Shown here: positions 1-8,978 of the stretch, piece by piece
Layout: every line of letters begins with the position of its first letter
Position numbering within the stretch: the stretch's first letter is position 1
NCBI GenBank assembly: GCA_900696515.1
Contig: CAADGK010000109.1
Coordinates: 1-38,965 of the forward strand
DNA length: 38,965 bases
Source of the DNA: an uncultured Nitrosospira sp.
Lineage (GTDB): Bacteria > Nitrospirota > Nitrospiria > Nitrospirales > Nitrospiraceae
Direction of reading: 5' to 3'
Translations under genes and position numbers: made by a program
The notes under the pieces: generated by a model
Told to the model about the DNA's origin: nothing
What the model saw: only the letters and a program-made list of their open reading frames with translations
Databases searched by the model: none

Positions 1-309
1 GCGGCGAACTGTTTTTGTCAATTTAACGGGCATTCCTGGACGGTGTACGGCTTGTACCTGATTCCGAACGAGATCGGGATCGGCCGGTTCCAACCCTACG
101 CGCGCTTCACCAGCATCGATCCGTTGTACAGCGCGATGCGGCAGGAGTGGGAGTACGGGGTGAACTACATCATCTCCGGGCACAATGCGCGGATCTCGGC
201 CTATGGCCGGTACGGAGACATTGAGAGCAAGGGCCTGTTTAACTATGGGGCCGGTGCCGCCGGCAACAAGGTGGATTCGTTCCACGTCGCCTTGCAGCTG
301 CAGTACTAG
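1..309 (+). CDS. C-terminal part of an outer-membrane beta-barrel (porin-like) protein, 5' end outside window
   Basis: The frame is open from the first base of the window, so this is the last 102 codons of a longer gene rather than a small ORF starting at the GTG at 43. The residues alternate between aromatic or hydrophobic and polar positions in short stretches, for example QPYARF, WEYGVNYII and ARISAYGRYG. The protein ends in LQLQY. Amphipathic strands with a C-terminal aromatic residue are the usual signature of the last strands of an outer-membrane barrel recognised by the Bam machinery. The porin type cannot be told from this fragment. A strong terminator follows 35 bases after the stop. 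Confidence 0.6.
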   Translation, partial: AANCFCQFNGHSWTVYGLYLIPNEIGIGRFQPYARFTSIDPLYSAMRQEWEYGVNYIISGHNARISAYGRYGDIESKGLFNYGAGAAGNKVDSFHVALQLQY

Positions 310-344
310 CTTGTCGCTGTAATCGAGAGCAGTTGGTGTGAGGT

Positions 345-388
345 AAAGGCCGGAATCCATCACGTGGATTCCGGCCTTTGTTTTTTCT
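345..388 (+). terminator. Rho-independent terminator of the porin-like gene
   Basis: A perfect 15-base-pair stem (345-359 with 365-379, AAAGGCCGGAATCCA arm) closes a 5-base loop and is followed by a T-rich run at 379-387. It lies between the end of the porin-like gene and the convergent radical SAM gene. On the minus strand the stem lacks a good T tract, so it mainly serves the plus-strand gene. Confidence 0.9.
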
Positions 389-410
389 CCCTGGTGGGAT
401 CGCTACTCCG

Positions 411-2585
411 CTACACGAGGACTAATCCAGTGGCCCTGATCTGTTTCCAAGCCTGAGATGTGAGAAACCGGTTGTAGCTTGATGCTGTTCCTGGAAATCC
501 TGTCCCCGCCTCGCGCATGTGCGGATAGGTCTGAGAGGGCTGTTGTGGAGTGGCAGCCGAGAGCAATTGTGTCAGCCATTGGACTTGAGGAGTCGGGAGC
601 ATGAGGATGCGGTCATGTTGAGGTCCTCGGAGGATGAGGCGTGAGCGCGTACCGACGGATTCACTGGTCACGTTCCCACCGAGCCACACCAACCGACGTT
701 CTCTGATCGTTTCCTCATCGATTCGTCGGTGCGTGACCAGGCGTGAAAGCCATCTGGATGAAACCGCAGGGCGAGGGGTCTTTTCGTCGAACCAGAATCG
801 GACATCGAGATCGAGCCCACGCCGTTCGAGATAGTTCAGGAGTGATCGCCGGAGTCCTTCACCGAGCCAGGCGGGTGTGTCACCGCCACGGTCTTCGTGC
901 TGAAGATCATTCTCGGCGAAACCCTGGAACGTGGGTCCAAGAACCCGTAGACCATGTGCGGCAGGATTCAGACCGATCGGGCTGTGTGCAGTGACCGTGA
1001 AGCGGTGCCAAAAGGCCGACTGAATAAGATCGGCCGCGATCAGTTGGCGGATACGTTCAAGTGAGTCGATGGTTTCCTGAACGGTCTCGGATGGACAGCC
1101 GTACATCAGATAGGCATGGATCAGGATGCCGGCTTCTTTGAATCCGCCAGCAACGAGCGCTGTCTGATCGACGGTGATTCCCTTCTTCATCTCGGCCAGC
1201 AGGCGATCTGAAGCTGCCTCGAGACCAGCCGTGACCGCGATGCAACCGGATGCCGCCAGGAGTCGGCAGAGGTCAGGCGAGAAAGCCGGTTCAAATCGGA
1301 TATTGCCCCACCAGCGAATGGTGATTCGTCGTTCCAACAGCCCCAAGGCCAGTGCCTTCAGCGCGGCGGGTGGAGCCGCCTCATCCACAAAGTGAAACCC
1401 TCGGCATCCTGTTTCGGCAATGAGTTGCTCGATCTGCCGTATGAGCCGTTCAGTCGGGGTCATTTCGTAGCGACTGATGTAGTTCAGTCCCACATCGCAA
1501 AATGTGCACTGCTTCCAGTAACAGCCGTGCGCCACGGTGAGCTTGTTCCAGTGGCCTTCCGACCACAGGCGATGCATGGGATTGGTGCTGTCGAGAATGG
1601 TCAGATAGCGATCCAACGTCAATCCCTGATAGGTCGGACAGCCGATCTCATCCATCGTGAAATCAGGGAGAGACGGATCATGGGTGTATACCACGCGATT
1701 CTGCTCCCGATACATCGTGCGACACAATGTCCGGCGGGGACGCCGTCCAGCAAGATGTTCGATCAACGACAGGAGCGGCCGTTCCCCGTTGTCCAGTGTG
1801 ATGAAGTCCACATAGTCGAACACGCGCGGATCCGCCACCCGGCGGAGTTCGGTGTTCACGTACCCGCCGCCGATGACGACGGGCAGGTCTGGATGGCGCT
1901 GCTTCATCGACTGTGCGATGAGGAACGCTCCATAGAGATTACCCGGAAATGGAATCGACAGGCCGAGGAGCGTCGGTTGAGTTCGTCTGACGTGCTTCCA
2001 GAAGAGTTCCAGCAGCCATTCATCAATCAGGTTTCGCGGTTGCGCCAGTGAGGTCAGAATTTGATCAAACGACGATGCGCTGCGCCCAATTTGCTCTGCA
2101 TAGCGGCTCAATCCGAAGTGCGGAGTCATGGTGGCTTGCACGAGATCCGCAAGGTCTTCCAGGAAGAATGTGGCCCATTGCTTGGCGCGGTCCGTGGGAG
2201 AAACGGAGCGAGGGAATGTCCGCCGGCCTCGGAAGCGCGGCCCTTGCGGCAAGACGTTGGGTTCCATCAATCGGGCGGCCAAGCCTGGGTTGCGGCCTTG
2301 TAAGAAGCTGACGACCGGTTCGATCATTTCAAGGTATTGATGTTCCGCCTTCATCATGTGGAGGGCTTCTCTTGGGAGGGCGGCGGTGTTGTTGTGAAGC
2401 TGCTTGAAGACGGATCGTAGGCCGTCTTGACTGAAGAGGCGGAGCACCATTTCAATGCCGAGATCAGCCTGTTCGGTGTGAATCCTGCGTGACTGAAGAA
2501 ACCCGGTCAGATAGGTGATGGATGGGTAGGGAGTGTTCAGCTGAGTGAGTGGAGGAATGACCAGCAGCACACGTGGTGACGTCAT
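411..2585 (-). CDS. B12-binding-type radical SAM protein
   Basis: The 724-residue product has the layout of COG1032-type radical SAM enzymes. An N-terminal Rossmann-like region (about 1-310) contains LLGLSIPFPGN and VVIGGGYVNTE and resembles cobalamin-binding domains, but shows no DxHxxG motif. The radical SAM core runs from about 345 to 560. The cluster-binding cysteines appear to be C355, C360 and C363 in HGCYWKQCTFCD, which is CX4CX2C rather than the usual CX3CX2C. Later core elements include FHFVDEA and AGLEAASDRLL. The C-terminal 150 residues are not recognised. Such proteins reduce S-adenosylmethionine to start radical chemistry, often methylations or ring formations; the substrate cannot be inferred. 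The gene stands alone, so neighbours give no hint. Family call is firm, function open. Confidence 0.85.
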   Translation of the reverse strand: MTSPRVLLVIPPLTQLNTPYPSITYLTGFLQSRRIHTEQADLGIEMVLRLFSQDGLRSVFKQLHNNTAALPREALHMMKAEHQYLEMIEPVVSFLQGRNPGLAARLMEPNVLPQGPRFRGRRTFPRSVSPTDRAKQWATFFLEDLADLVQATMTPHFGLSRYAEQIGRSASSFDQILTSLAQPRNLIDEWLLELFWKHVRRTQPTLLGLSIPFPGNLYGAFLIAQSMKQRHPDLPVVIGGGYVNTELRRVADPRVFDYVDFITLDNGERPLLSLIEHLAGRRPRRTLCRTMYREQNRVVYTHDPSLPDFTMDEIGCPTYQGLTLDRYLTILDSTNPMHRLWSEGHWNKLTVAHGCYWKQCTFCDVGLNYISRYEMTPTERLIRQIEQLIAETGCRGFHFVDEAAPPAALKALALGLLERRITIRWWGNIRFEPAFSPDLCRLLAASGCIAVTAGLEAASDRLLAEMKKGITVDQTALVAGGFKEAGILIHAYLMYGCPSETVQETIDSLERIRQLIAADLIQSAFWHRFTVTAHSPIGLNPAAHGLRVLGPTFQGFAENDLQHEDRGGDTPAWLGEGLRRSLLNYLERRGLDLDVRFWFDEKTPRPAVSSRWLSRLVTHRRIDEETIRERRLVWLGGNVTSESVGTRSRLILRGPQHDRILMLPTPQVQWLTQLLSAATPQQPSQTYPHMREAGTGFPGTASSYNRFLTSQAWKQIRATGLVLV

Positions 2586-2731
2586 GGACCCGACATAGCA
2601 TACAGATCAACGGAAAAGCTATGCGGAATGCGACGCTGGGGAGCGGGGTTGAGGCGGACCGTCTCAACCGAATCTGAAGCGGTCGACGAGAAACGAGTAT
2701 TGCGATCGAACCGTGATCTCGGCCTCAGCCG

Positions 2732-3085
2732 TTATTTCTTGATGTCGAGGACGCTGCCGAGCAAGGAATTCCCGGTTTTGATGGTCTGAAGATTGGCTTC
2801 AAAGCTCCGTTGAGCCAGAATCTGTTGCACGGTCTCCTCCCCCAGGTCGACATTGGAGAGTTCAACCGGGAATTGATTGCCGCCGGTATCTCGTAGGACC
2901 GTCGGGCCCGCTGCATTGTCTTTCTCGACGACGGGCAAGACACCGCCGGTCTGGACTTCGACGAATTCCGTTCTGGATTTCTTGAAGCCGTCCGTGTTGA
3001 GGTTGGCGACATTGTGTGCCACGACTTCGATCTGCTTGCCGAAGGCTGCCAGGCCAGAGAGTGCGGTGTGTATGGCGGATATCAT
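2732..3085 (-). CDS. Short flagellar basal-body rod-family protein (FlgC/FlgG-like)
   Basis: The 117-residue product has the two conserved ends of flagellar rod and hook proteins. At the N terminus is ALSGLAAFGKQIEVVAHNVA followed by NLNTDGFKKSR, the rod-domain signature. At the C terminus is VELSNVDLGEETVQQILAQR with RSFEANLQTIKT, the coiled C-terminal domain. There is almost no central domain, so it is a minimal, FlgC-sized protein. I start it at the ATG at 3085 because GGGAGG lies five bases upstream; a GTG two codons further out overlaps that ribosome site. No other flagellar gene is in the window, so it is an orphan copy. It could be a rod subunit encoded away from the main cluster or a repurposed paralogue. 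Confidence 0.85.
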   Translation of the reverse strand: MISAIHTALSGLAAFGKQIEVVAHNVANLNTDGFKKSRTEFVEVQTGGVLPVVEKDNAAGPTVLRDTGGNQFPVELSNVDLGEETVQQILAQRSFEANLQTIKTGNSLLGSVLDIKK

Positions 3086-3192
3086 AGACACCTCCCTTGG
3101 AGATTCTAGTATGCCTTGTCGATGACTTTATCGGTGAAGCCCGGAACAACTTGAGCGTTTCGCTTCGTCCGTCACCAACCGGGAACAATCGA

Positions 3193-3393
3193 TCACATCC
3201 GACAGAACCATGCAGTTATCGCTTCCAGTGGTGCTTCAGAGAGCGTCTGTATGAACCGATAGAGGTCTGATTCACTCACCGGGCGAGACGTCACAATTAT
3301 TCCGGTGTGAAGCCTTGGCCAGGGAGTCTCCTGGGCCGGTGCGTAAGGGTGACATGCTTCAGTGAGTTCCACCGAAGCCGCAAACGGGACCAC
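3193..3393 (-). CDS. Possible small hypothetical protein
   Basis: A 66-codon minus-strand reading frame with a GTG start and no convincing ribosome-binding site. The C-terminal half could form an amphipathic helix (SESDLYRFIQTLSEAPLEAI). No family is recognised. It lies in the 348-base gap between the flagellar-like gene and the hybrid kinase, where I see nothing else. It may be a chance ORF. Confidence 0.2.
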   Translation of the reverse strand: MVPFAASVELTEACHPYAPAQETPWPRLHTGIIVTSRPVSESDLYRFIQTLSEAPLEAITAWFCRM

Positions 3394-3433
3394 GGCGGTC
3401 GAGCCGTGCGACTTCCTTAGAGGATGACAGTCT

Positions 3434-5359
3434 ATGGCTATGGCAGTCCCGGATTCTTCTCCCGAAGGGCAGATGGCGCTGTTCCTTACCAGAGAAGACA
3501 GCGCCCTTCTTCTTGAAGCTTCAAGCGAAGCCGTGGTGGTGGTTGATCAAGCCGGACGTATCCTGTCGGTTAATCCTACCGCGCAACAGCTGTTCGGTCG
3601 CGTCCGTGATCTGGTTGGCCGGACCGTGCATGATCTTCTGGGGTGTGTGGAAGAGACGGAAGAAGGATCATCGGCCTGTCCATTCACGCGGATGATGCGT
3701 ACCGGTGAGGTGGCGATGCTCTCTCGTCACTCATGGACGAGGGAGGATGAGACGCAATTTGATCTCTCCTTGTCGTTCTGGCCGAGAACCCTGCAGGGGG
3801 CGCGAGTCGGTGGGCTTGTCATGGTTCGAGACCTGACGCATGCCCTGGAAGCTCAACGGGATGTTCAGCGTGTCGCCCGTCTGGCAGAAGATGCGCCCAA
3901 TCCCATTGTGGAGTTCGACGAAAGCGGTGCGATGCTCTATGCGAATACCGGGACGTTGAATTTCATGACGGAGTGTCACGTCCTTGAAAACGGCATCGAA
4001 GCCGTCTTTCCAGACTCCCTTTCGGAGATTCTGCGGGAGTGTCTGTCGACCGGTACTCCTCGATATCGAATCGAGCATGCCGTGGCCGATCGTGTCATCG
4101 CCTGGTCGTTTTTCCCGCTGGCCGCCTCCGAACAGGTTCGAGCGTACGGCACCGATATTACCTCGGACGTGGCCCTGCGTCGCGCCAAGGAAGCGGCGGA
4201 GGAGGCGGCGCGAGCCAAGGGGATTTTTCTCGCCACGATGAGCCATGAGCTCCGAACCCCGATGAACGGGGTGTTGGGCTGTACGCAACTTCTCAAGGAC
4301 ACCTCGTTGACCGATCAGCAACGTCAACTGATCGAAACCATGCATCGATCCGCCGAGGCGCTTCTCACTCTGGTCAACGACATTCTCGACTTTTCAAAGA
4401 TCGAGGCCGGCAAGATGACCTTGGAAGTCGCCAATGTCAATTTGCGGGCCCTCATCGGCGACGTGATCACATTGGCGGAGGGATTGGCGTCTCAAAAAGG
4501 CCTGACGCTCGAGGTGAAGATTGATCCCGACGTTCCGGAGGAATTTCGAGGGGATCCGATCAGGTTGCGGCAAATTCTCTTCAATCTTGTCGGGAACGGG
4601 ATCAAGTTTACGAAGCAGGGTGGCATCACCGTGACCGTGTCGCTGAACGGTCCTCCCTCGGATCGATCCGACGGAGTCGTGCTGCAGTGGAGCATTCGGG
4701 ATACGGGGATTGGGCTCACTCCGGAGCAACAGGCGCAACTGTTCAAAGCCTATTCCCAGGCCGAGGCTTCCACCGCCAGAAAATTCGGAGGAACCGGGCT
4801 TGGGCTCATGATCTGCCGGCAACTTGTCGAATTGATGAGCGGGACGATCGTGGTCGAGAGCGTATTTGGGGAGGGGAGCACATTCCGCTACACCACCCAT
4901 CTCCTTCCTGCCATCCACCGCGACACGACGATCTCCGCGACCGGGGGGGATCGACAGGAAACGGCGGACCATGTCGGGGCGCTCCGTGTGTTGGTGGCCG
5001 ACGATAATGAGATCAATCAAGTCGTGGCCTGTAAGTTTTTGCAAAAGCTCGGGTGCCAGGTTGAAGTGGCGCGTACAGGTCTTGAGGCGGTGGAGGCCAT
5101 CAGTCGAACGGCCTATGATGTCATATTGATGGATTGTGAGATGCCGGAGATGGACGGCTATGATGCGACCAGAGAAATTCGTCGTCGCGAAGATGGGACG
5201 CTGAGCCACTTGCCGATCATGGCCCTCACGGGCCATACCTCCGATGAGGACGCCCAGAAGTGCCGTCAGGCCGGGATGGATACGGTCTTGACGAAACCCC
5301 TGACGCTGCCGTCGCTTCGCTCAAGCCTCAAAGAACTGCTCCGGCAAACCGGCTCCTGA
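3434..5359 (+). CDS. PAS-domain hybrid sensor histidine kinase with receiver domain
   Basis: The 641-residue protein has no signal peptide or membrane segment and is probably cytoplasmic. Domain order: a PAS domain (about 22-135), a second degenerate PAS (about 145-240), HisKA with FLATMSHELRTPMNG and phospho-accepting H271, an HATPase_c domain (about 380-495) with an N box (FNLVGNGIKF), DTGIGL and GGTGLGL, then a receiver domain (about 515-635) with VLVADDNEIN, phospho-acceptor D567 in MDCEMPEMDG and a conserved lysine in LTKP. All catalytic motifs look intact. Such hybrids autophosphorylate on histidine and pass phosphate to the internal aspartate, normally then to an Hpt protein. No Hpt or separate response regulator is adjacent, so the output is unknown. 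AGAGG sits about 10 bases before the chosen ATG. Confidence 0.93.
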   Translation: MAMAVPDSSPEGQMALFLTREDSALLLEASSEAVVVVDQAGRILSVNPTAQQLFGRVRDLVGRTVHDLLGCVEETEEGSSACPFTRMMRTGEVAMLSRHSWTREDETQFDLSLSFWPRTLQGARVGGLVMVRDLTHALEAQRDVQRVARLAEDAPNPIVEFDESGAMLYANTGTLNFMTECHVLENGIEAVFPDSLSEILRECLSTGTPRYRIEHAVADRVIAWSFFPLAASEQVRAYGTDITSDVALRRAKEAAEEAARAKGIFLATMSHELRTPMNGVLGCTQLLKDTSLTDQQRQLIETMHRSAEALLTLVNDILDFSKIEAGKMTLEVANVNLRALIGDVITLAEGLASQKGLTLEVKIDPDVPEEFRGDPIRLRQILFNLVGNGIKFTKQGGITVTVSLNGPPSDRSDGVVLQWSIRDTGIGLTPEQQAQLFKAYSQAEASTARKFGGTGLGLMICRQLVELMSGTIVVESVFGEGSTFRYTTHLLPAIHRDTTISATGGDRQETADHVGALRVLVADDNEINQVVACKFLQKLGCQVEVARTGLEAVEAISRTAYDVILMDCEMPEMDGYDATREIRRREDGTLSHLPIMALTGHTSDEDAQKCRQAGMDTVLTKPLTLPSLRSSLKELLRQTGS

Positions 5360-5433
5360 TCTCCGTGGCATGCCGCTCCTCTGTCCGTCCGATCACAGTG
5401 GACTGTTTGATCCAACTTGGGTACAGTGGGGGC

Positions 5434-6021
5434 ATGGATACGGGACCTGTCCTCAACCGAGTCCTTCTCTTCAGCGATTTCAATTGTCCTTTTTGTTATG
5501 CGTTGCATGAACGGCTGCATGATTTGAATCTGATCGACGGATGCGAATGGCGCGGGGTCCAGCATGCGCCCTATCTGCCTCGTCCCATGAAGCCGTGGAG
5601 CGGGTCGTTGGGAGCTGAGTTGCGGCATGAGGTGTCCATGGTGCAGCGACTGGCTCCGGGACTGCCGATTACGTTGCCCCCGGGGAAGCCGAATACGCTT
5701 CCCGCGATTCTCCAGGCAGTCGCCGTCCTGCGGCATGATCTTCGAGCCGGAATGGAATTCGTTCGACTGACCTATCGCGCGTTCTGGTGCAACGGGCAGG
5801 ATATTTCTGATCCAATGGTTTTGAAGGACATCGCAGGGGGGCAGATTGGTGCCGACGATGATGAGCCGAACCATGCCATCGCTCAGAAATGGGAAACGGC
5901 CTGGCACGCGACCGGTCAAAATGGGGTTCCGATCCTGCTCGCTCCGGATGGGGATGCGCTCGTGGGCTGTGTGCCGGTTGAACAGGTGAGACAGTTTTTT
6001 GCAAGCATGAAGCGTAGTTGA
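5434..6021 (+). CDS. DsbA/FrnE-like thioredoxin-fold oxidoreductase
   Basis: The product is 195 residues from the ATG at 5434, which is preceded by GGGGG; an upstream extension of the frame overlaps the kinase gene in another frame and is not protein-like. Near the N terminus is LLFSDFNCPFCYALHERL, a thioredoxin-fold strand with a CPFC active site. An all-alpha insertion follows, then NGVPILLAPDG, which supplies the cis-proline loop, and VGCVPVEQV near the end. This matches DSBA-family oxidoreductases, including FrnE and 2-hydroxychromene-2-carboxylate isomerases. The intact CXXC favours thiol-disulfide chemistry. There is no signal peptide, so it probably works in the cytoplasm. It is 74 bases downstream of the kinase gene and may be co-transcribed. 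Confidence 0.85.
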   Translation: MDTGPVLNRVLLFSDFNCPFCYALHERLHDLNLIDGCEWRGVQHAPYLPRPMKPWSGSLGAELRHEVSMVQRLAPGLPITLPPGKPNTLPAILQAVAVLRHDLRAGMEFVRLTYRAFWCNGQDISDPMVLKDIAGGQIGADDDEPNHAIAQKWETAWHATGQNGVPILLAPDGDALVGCVPVEQVRQFFASMKRS

Positions 6022-6138
6022 TCGCGCCCGAGTCTTTGTTCGCTCTTTCCGGTGTCTCCCTAGCCAGACAACCCTATTCCGGCTGACTCGATTGCCGCCT
6101 GATTCACCGCCTGTGAACTCGTGGAGCCGGGCAAGAGA

Positions 6139-7071
6139 TCAGGTCCGTATTGGTGAGGAGCCGTCGCGGTCACGGAATGTCAGCTCGGCAATCACGGATT
6201 TGTCGAGCTCCCCTTTTCCCAGTGCGATCACCCGTCGGTATTGAGCAAGGGTTGCCGCCGCGACAGGGAGCGAGAGTCCTGCATGCCCGGCCAAATCCAG
6301 CGCGATGGCGGAGTCTTTTGCGGCATGCGCGGCGGAAAAGTAACAGTCGTGGGCCCGTTGCTGCATGTCTTCTCCATCTGTTTCCAAAACTCGTGACGCG
6401 GCGCCGGTTTGACTGAATACTTCACGCAGGAGCGTGAGGTCGATCCCAAGCGCTGCTCCAAGCCCCAGTCCTTCCGCCAATGCCGCGGTGTTGCTGTTCA
6501 TTACCATATTCACCAGGGCCTTCACCTTCGCCGCTTCGCCGCTTGGACCGATGTATCGGACGGTCGTTCCAAGAGCGTCGAGCACGACCTTCGCACGAGT
6601 GTAGGCTTCGGGCGTGCCCCCGCACATGAGGTAGAGGGTGCCTTGCCGGGCCTGGGTGATACTGCCCGCCATACAGGCTTCAAGGCATAGGCCTCCTTCC
6701 ACCGTGACCAGTTGCTCAATGTCCCGATGGACATCGGGGGAGAGCGTCGCGCAATTGACAAACAGTCGCTCTCGAGCGTGAGAAGCGAGGCTCGTGTGAT
6801 CGTGTTTGGAGAAAATGGAGCGCATCGCCGTATCGTCGGATACCACGGTGATGATGACGGATGATCGCTCGGCAACCTCGGCCGGTGTGCGCGCCTGCTG
6901 GATAGAGAGTGCAGTGGCCAATTCGAGCGCAACGGTGGAATGAAGATCATAGACCGAAGTCAGGTGAAAGCCACGTTCGTGGAGGCGACGGGCCATGTTG
7001 GCGCCCATACGACCGACCCCGATGAATCCTATATGATCAGGTGGTTTACGCATACGACATAGGCCCGGCAT
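6139..7071 (-). CDS. 3-hydroxyisobutyrate dehydrogenase-family NAD(P)-dependent oxidoreductase
   Basis: The 310-residue protein opens with a Rossmann nucleotide-binding motif, HIGFIGVGRMGANMARRL (about 13-30), and continues as a beta-hydroxyacid dehydrogenase. The family substrate loop appears as CLEACMAGSITQARQGTLYL, and the catalytic-lysine region as GEAAKVKALVNMVMNSN. The C-terminal all-helical domain is complete. Members oxidise 3-hydroxyisobutyrate, tartronate semialdehyde, succinic semialdehyde or imines; the substrate here cannot be fixed. The start is uncertain, since an ATG at 7053 would give a more typical short leader and neither site has a clear ribosome-binding sequence. The lipoprotein gene ends 18 bases upstream, so the two are likely co-transcribed. 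Confidence 0.88.
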   Translation of the reverse strand: MPGLCRMRKPPDHIGFIGVGRMGANMARRLHERGFHLTSVYDLHSTVALELATALSIQQARTPAEVAERSSVIITVVSDDTAMRSIFSKHDHTSLASHARERLFVNCATLSPDVHRDIEQLVTVEGGLCLEACMAGSITQARQGTLYLMCGGTPEAYTRAKVVLDALGTTVRYIGPSGEAAKVKALVNMVMNSNTAALAEGLGLGAALGIDLTLLREVFSQTGAASRVLETDGEDMQQRAHDCYFSAAHAAKDSAIALDLAGHAGLSLPVAAATLAQYRRVIALGKGELDKSVIAELTFRDRDGSSPIRT

Positions 7072-7089
7072 GAAAGGTGGTCGTACGGG

Positions 7090-8370
7090 CTAGAGCTGAC
7101 GGGTTTCTGTGGATTGCGGTGGTTGCAGCTTGTTCCATTTGAGGTTGATTTTCCCATCTGTCGTGGTCAACCCATGATCGTTGACGGCAATCACGCTCAC
7201 ACGTTGTTGTTTTTTCTGTGCCGGTTGCAGCTGAGACAAGCCGTCCTTCGTTTGCACCGTTCCCTTGAGACTGTCGACAATCAACAAGTCCGTGGCAGCC
7301 GATGGTTGAATAGCCCACACGAAGGTGGCGGGGCCGCCGGCATAGGTGCCCGAGCCCTCCCATTGTCCAACCAGGTCAGGGTCGACGGTTTTCAGTTGGA
7401 AGACGGGCACGCTGGTCGCTTCGCGCCGCAGGTTCCAGAGTTCGGCCGGAATGCGTGAAGGGTTCTGATCGATCACGAGCCGTTTCCAGTTGGCCTGAAC
7501 GCTCCCGCTCGTGGCGAATGTATTCGGCGCGGTGATGCGATAGGTCCCTTTCCATCCAAGTCCTTTGAATGTATTCGCTCGTTCCAGGGACCACAAGCCC
7601 GATTCAGCATTCAAGATGCCGTCGAACTCCATCATCGAGGAGAGGGACCATTCCAAGTTCGGTTTGATGACGAGGAGGAGGTCATGCTGTGTCGTTCCTC
7701 GTGAGACCCGCGTATGCCAGGTCCCGATCAGATTGCTGGGATCAATGGAGAGAGACTTCTTGGGTCCGTCCTGACCGGGATCAGGAGTAGGACGTGTATG
7801 TGTGAGTGTTACGGGAGCGATACGAGAACCGGCATCCCGCGGTGACTCCTGTGCGGCGATAGGAGCGGATGGCGTGGAAGGGATAGTCGCGGTTACACTG
7901 GCGCCATATCGCTCGGCAACGGTCCGACTCAACTGGGTGACGGCGTCAGCGAGATATTTCTGTTTGGTTGAGGCGACGATGACGGTGACGAACTCGTCCT
8001 CGTGGAGAAAGGTCAGACGAGAAAGCGAGGCCGCATCGACTCTGACGGCTCCCTCGCCGATCCCCGGGATCAGTCGGCTGTCTCGCCGAAGGCGCTCCTT
8101 ATTGAACCAGGCCCGTCGGTCCTGACCCGAAGTATCATGAAGTTGAACGGTGACGGTATTGCCTTCACTCCGATGAGCTTTGAAGAGGCATGTTCTCGGC
8201 TCCGACGGCGTCCCTTCCGCTACCGGTTCTCCGAGCGCTTGTTGCGCCTCTGCGACGGTGACCAAGGAACAGGGGTCGGTCTTTGATCCGAACAGGCTGC
8301 TCACCTTTCCGCATGAGAGCAGCAGGAGGGGGAGGAGAAGCCATGTGCAGGATCGTATGCGGGAGAGCAT
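7090..8370 (-). CDS. Lipoprotein of unknown function
   Basis: From the ATG at 8370 the 426-residue product begins MLSRIRSCTWLLLPLLLLSC, a lipoprotein signal with a lipobox ending at a cysteine, so it is probably membrane-anchored in the periplasm. A further upstream start in frame would put about 18 extra residues before the signal and is less likely. After the anchor is DPCSLVTVAEAQQALGEPV, which resembles the start of DUF3558-type lipoproteins. A proline- and threonine-rich linker separates this (about 20-170) from a second half with two similar beta-rich segments, LIGTWHTRVSRG and LVGQWEGSGTYAGG, suggestive of a duplicated lipocalin-like or barrel fold. No enzymatic motif is visible. It heads a probable two-gene operon with the dehydrogenase. 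Confidence 0.75.
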   Translation of the reverse strand: MLSRIRSCTWLLLPLLLLSCGKVSSLFGSKTDPCSLVTVAEAQQALGEPVAEGTPSEPRTCLFKAHRSEGNTVTVQLHDTSGQDRRAWFNKERLRRDSRLIPGIGEGAVRVDAASLSRLTFLHEDEFVTVIVASTKQKYLADAVTQLSRTVAERYGASVTATIPSTPSAPIAAQESPRDAGSRIAPVTLTHTRPTPDPGQDGPKKSLSIDPSNLIGTWHTRVSRGTTQHDLLLVIKPNLEWSLSSMMEFDGILNAESGLWSLERANTFKGLGWKGTYRITAPNTFATSGSVQANWKRLVIDQNPSRIPAELWNLRREATSVPVFQLKTVDPDLVGQWEGSGTYAGGPATFVWAIQPSAATDLLIVDSLKGTVQTKDGLSQLQPAQKKQQRVSVIAVNDHGLTTTDGKINLKWNKLQPPQSTETRQL

Positions 8371-8520
8371 TACACTATGAACTCGGTCGGTGGTGTTTGG
8401 GAATTGTACCGCGAACATGCTCACAAGTACCAGGGGGCAAGCGAGGGCATCTCGGACAGGCCCTGTATGACCTACGTAGGGTCCGATCGGCCAAACGAAA
8501 TGCGCCGCAACCCGTGATTC

Positions 8521-8940
8521 TCAATCAGCCACGAACTTCAGTGCCACTCCGTTGATACAATAGCGGAGACCCGTGGGTCTGGGGCCATCCTTAAAGACAT
8601 GTCCCTGATGGCCTTCGCATCGGGCACAGTGGGCTTCCGTTCGAGGAATGAAGAGCGTGTAGTCCGTGCGAGTTTCGATCACCCGGGGGTCGATCGGCTG
8701 CCAAAAACTGGGCCAGCCGGTCCCGCTGTCGAATTTATGCACGGATGAAAACAGCGGAAGGTCGCATCCCGCGCAGTAGTAGATGCCCGCCTGGTGATTC
8801 TCGTGCAGCGGATTGACGAATGCCCGCTCCGTATCTTCATGCCGCAGGACGCGATAGGCGGACGGGGACAGTTGCCGTTTCCATTCCTCGTCGGTCTTGG
8901 TGAATTTCACGATAGGACTGATCTGTATGTTCGATGGCAT
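8521..8940 (-). CDS. msrB: Peptide-methionine (R)-S-oxide reductase
   Basis: MsrB reduces the R epimer of methionine sulfoxide in proteins and repairs oxidative damage. The 139-residue product shows the whole single-domain family: two zinc-binding CxxC pairs (C56/C59 in CAGCDLPLF and C105/C108 in HCARCEGHQGHVF), SGTGWPSFW, and the catalytic cysteine C128 in LRYCING. There is no signal peptide, so it acts in the cytoplasm. GGAG lies shortly upstream of the ATG. The gene is alone on the minus strand. A TGTAAG-N16-CGAC element (8979-9004, minus) sits 38 bases before the start, which places this repair enzyme in the proposed ECF regulon. Confidence 0.97.
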   Translation of the reverse strand: MPSNIQISPIVKFTKTDEEWKRQLSPSAYRVLRHEDTERAFVNPLHENHQAGIYYCAGCDLPLFSSVHKFDSGTGWPSFWQPIDPRVIETRTDYTLFIPRTEAHCARCEGHQGHVFKDGPRPTGLRYCINGVALKFVAD

Positions 8941-8978
8941 AGGCGGTCTCCTTTGTCGGCTGGTGGTACTGTGTCAGA

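Noticed and set aside
4394-5236. 280-codon minus-strand ORF inside the hybrid kinase gene
   Set aside because: It mirrors a gene with clear HisKA, HATPase and receiver motifs and has no recognisable protein features itself.
5260-5433. N-terminal extension of the DsbA-like protein
   Set aside because: It overlaps the receiver domain of the kinase in another frame and is not conserved-looking; the ATG at 5434 begins right before the thioredoxin fold.
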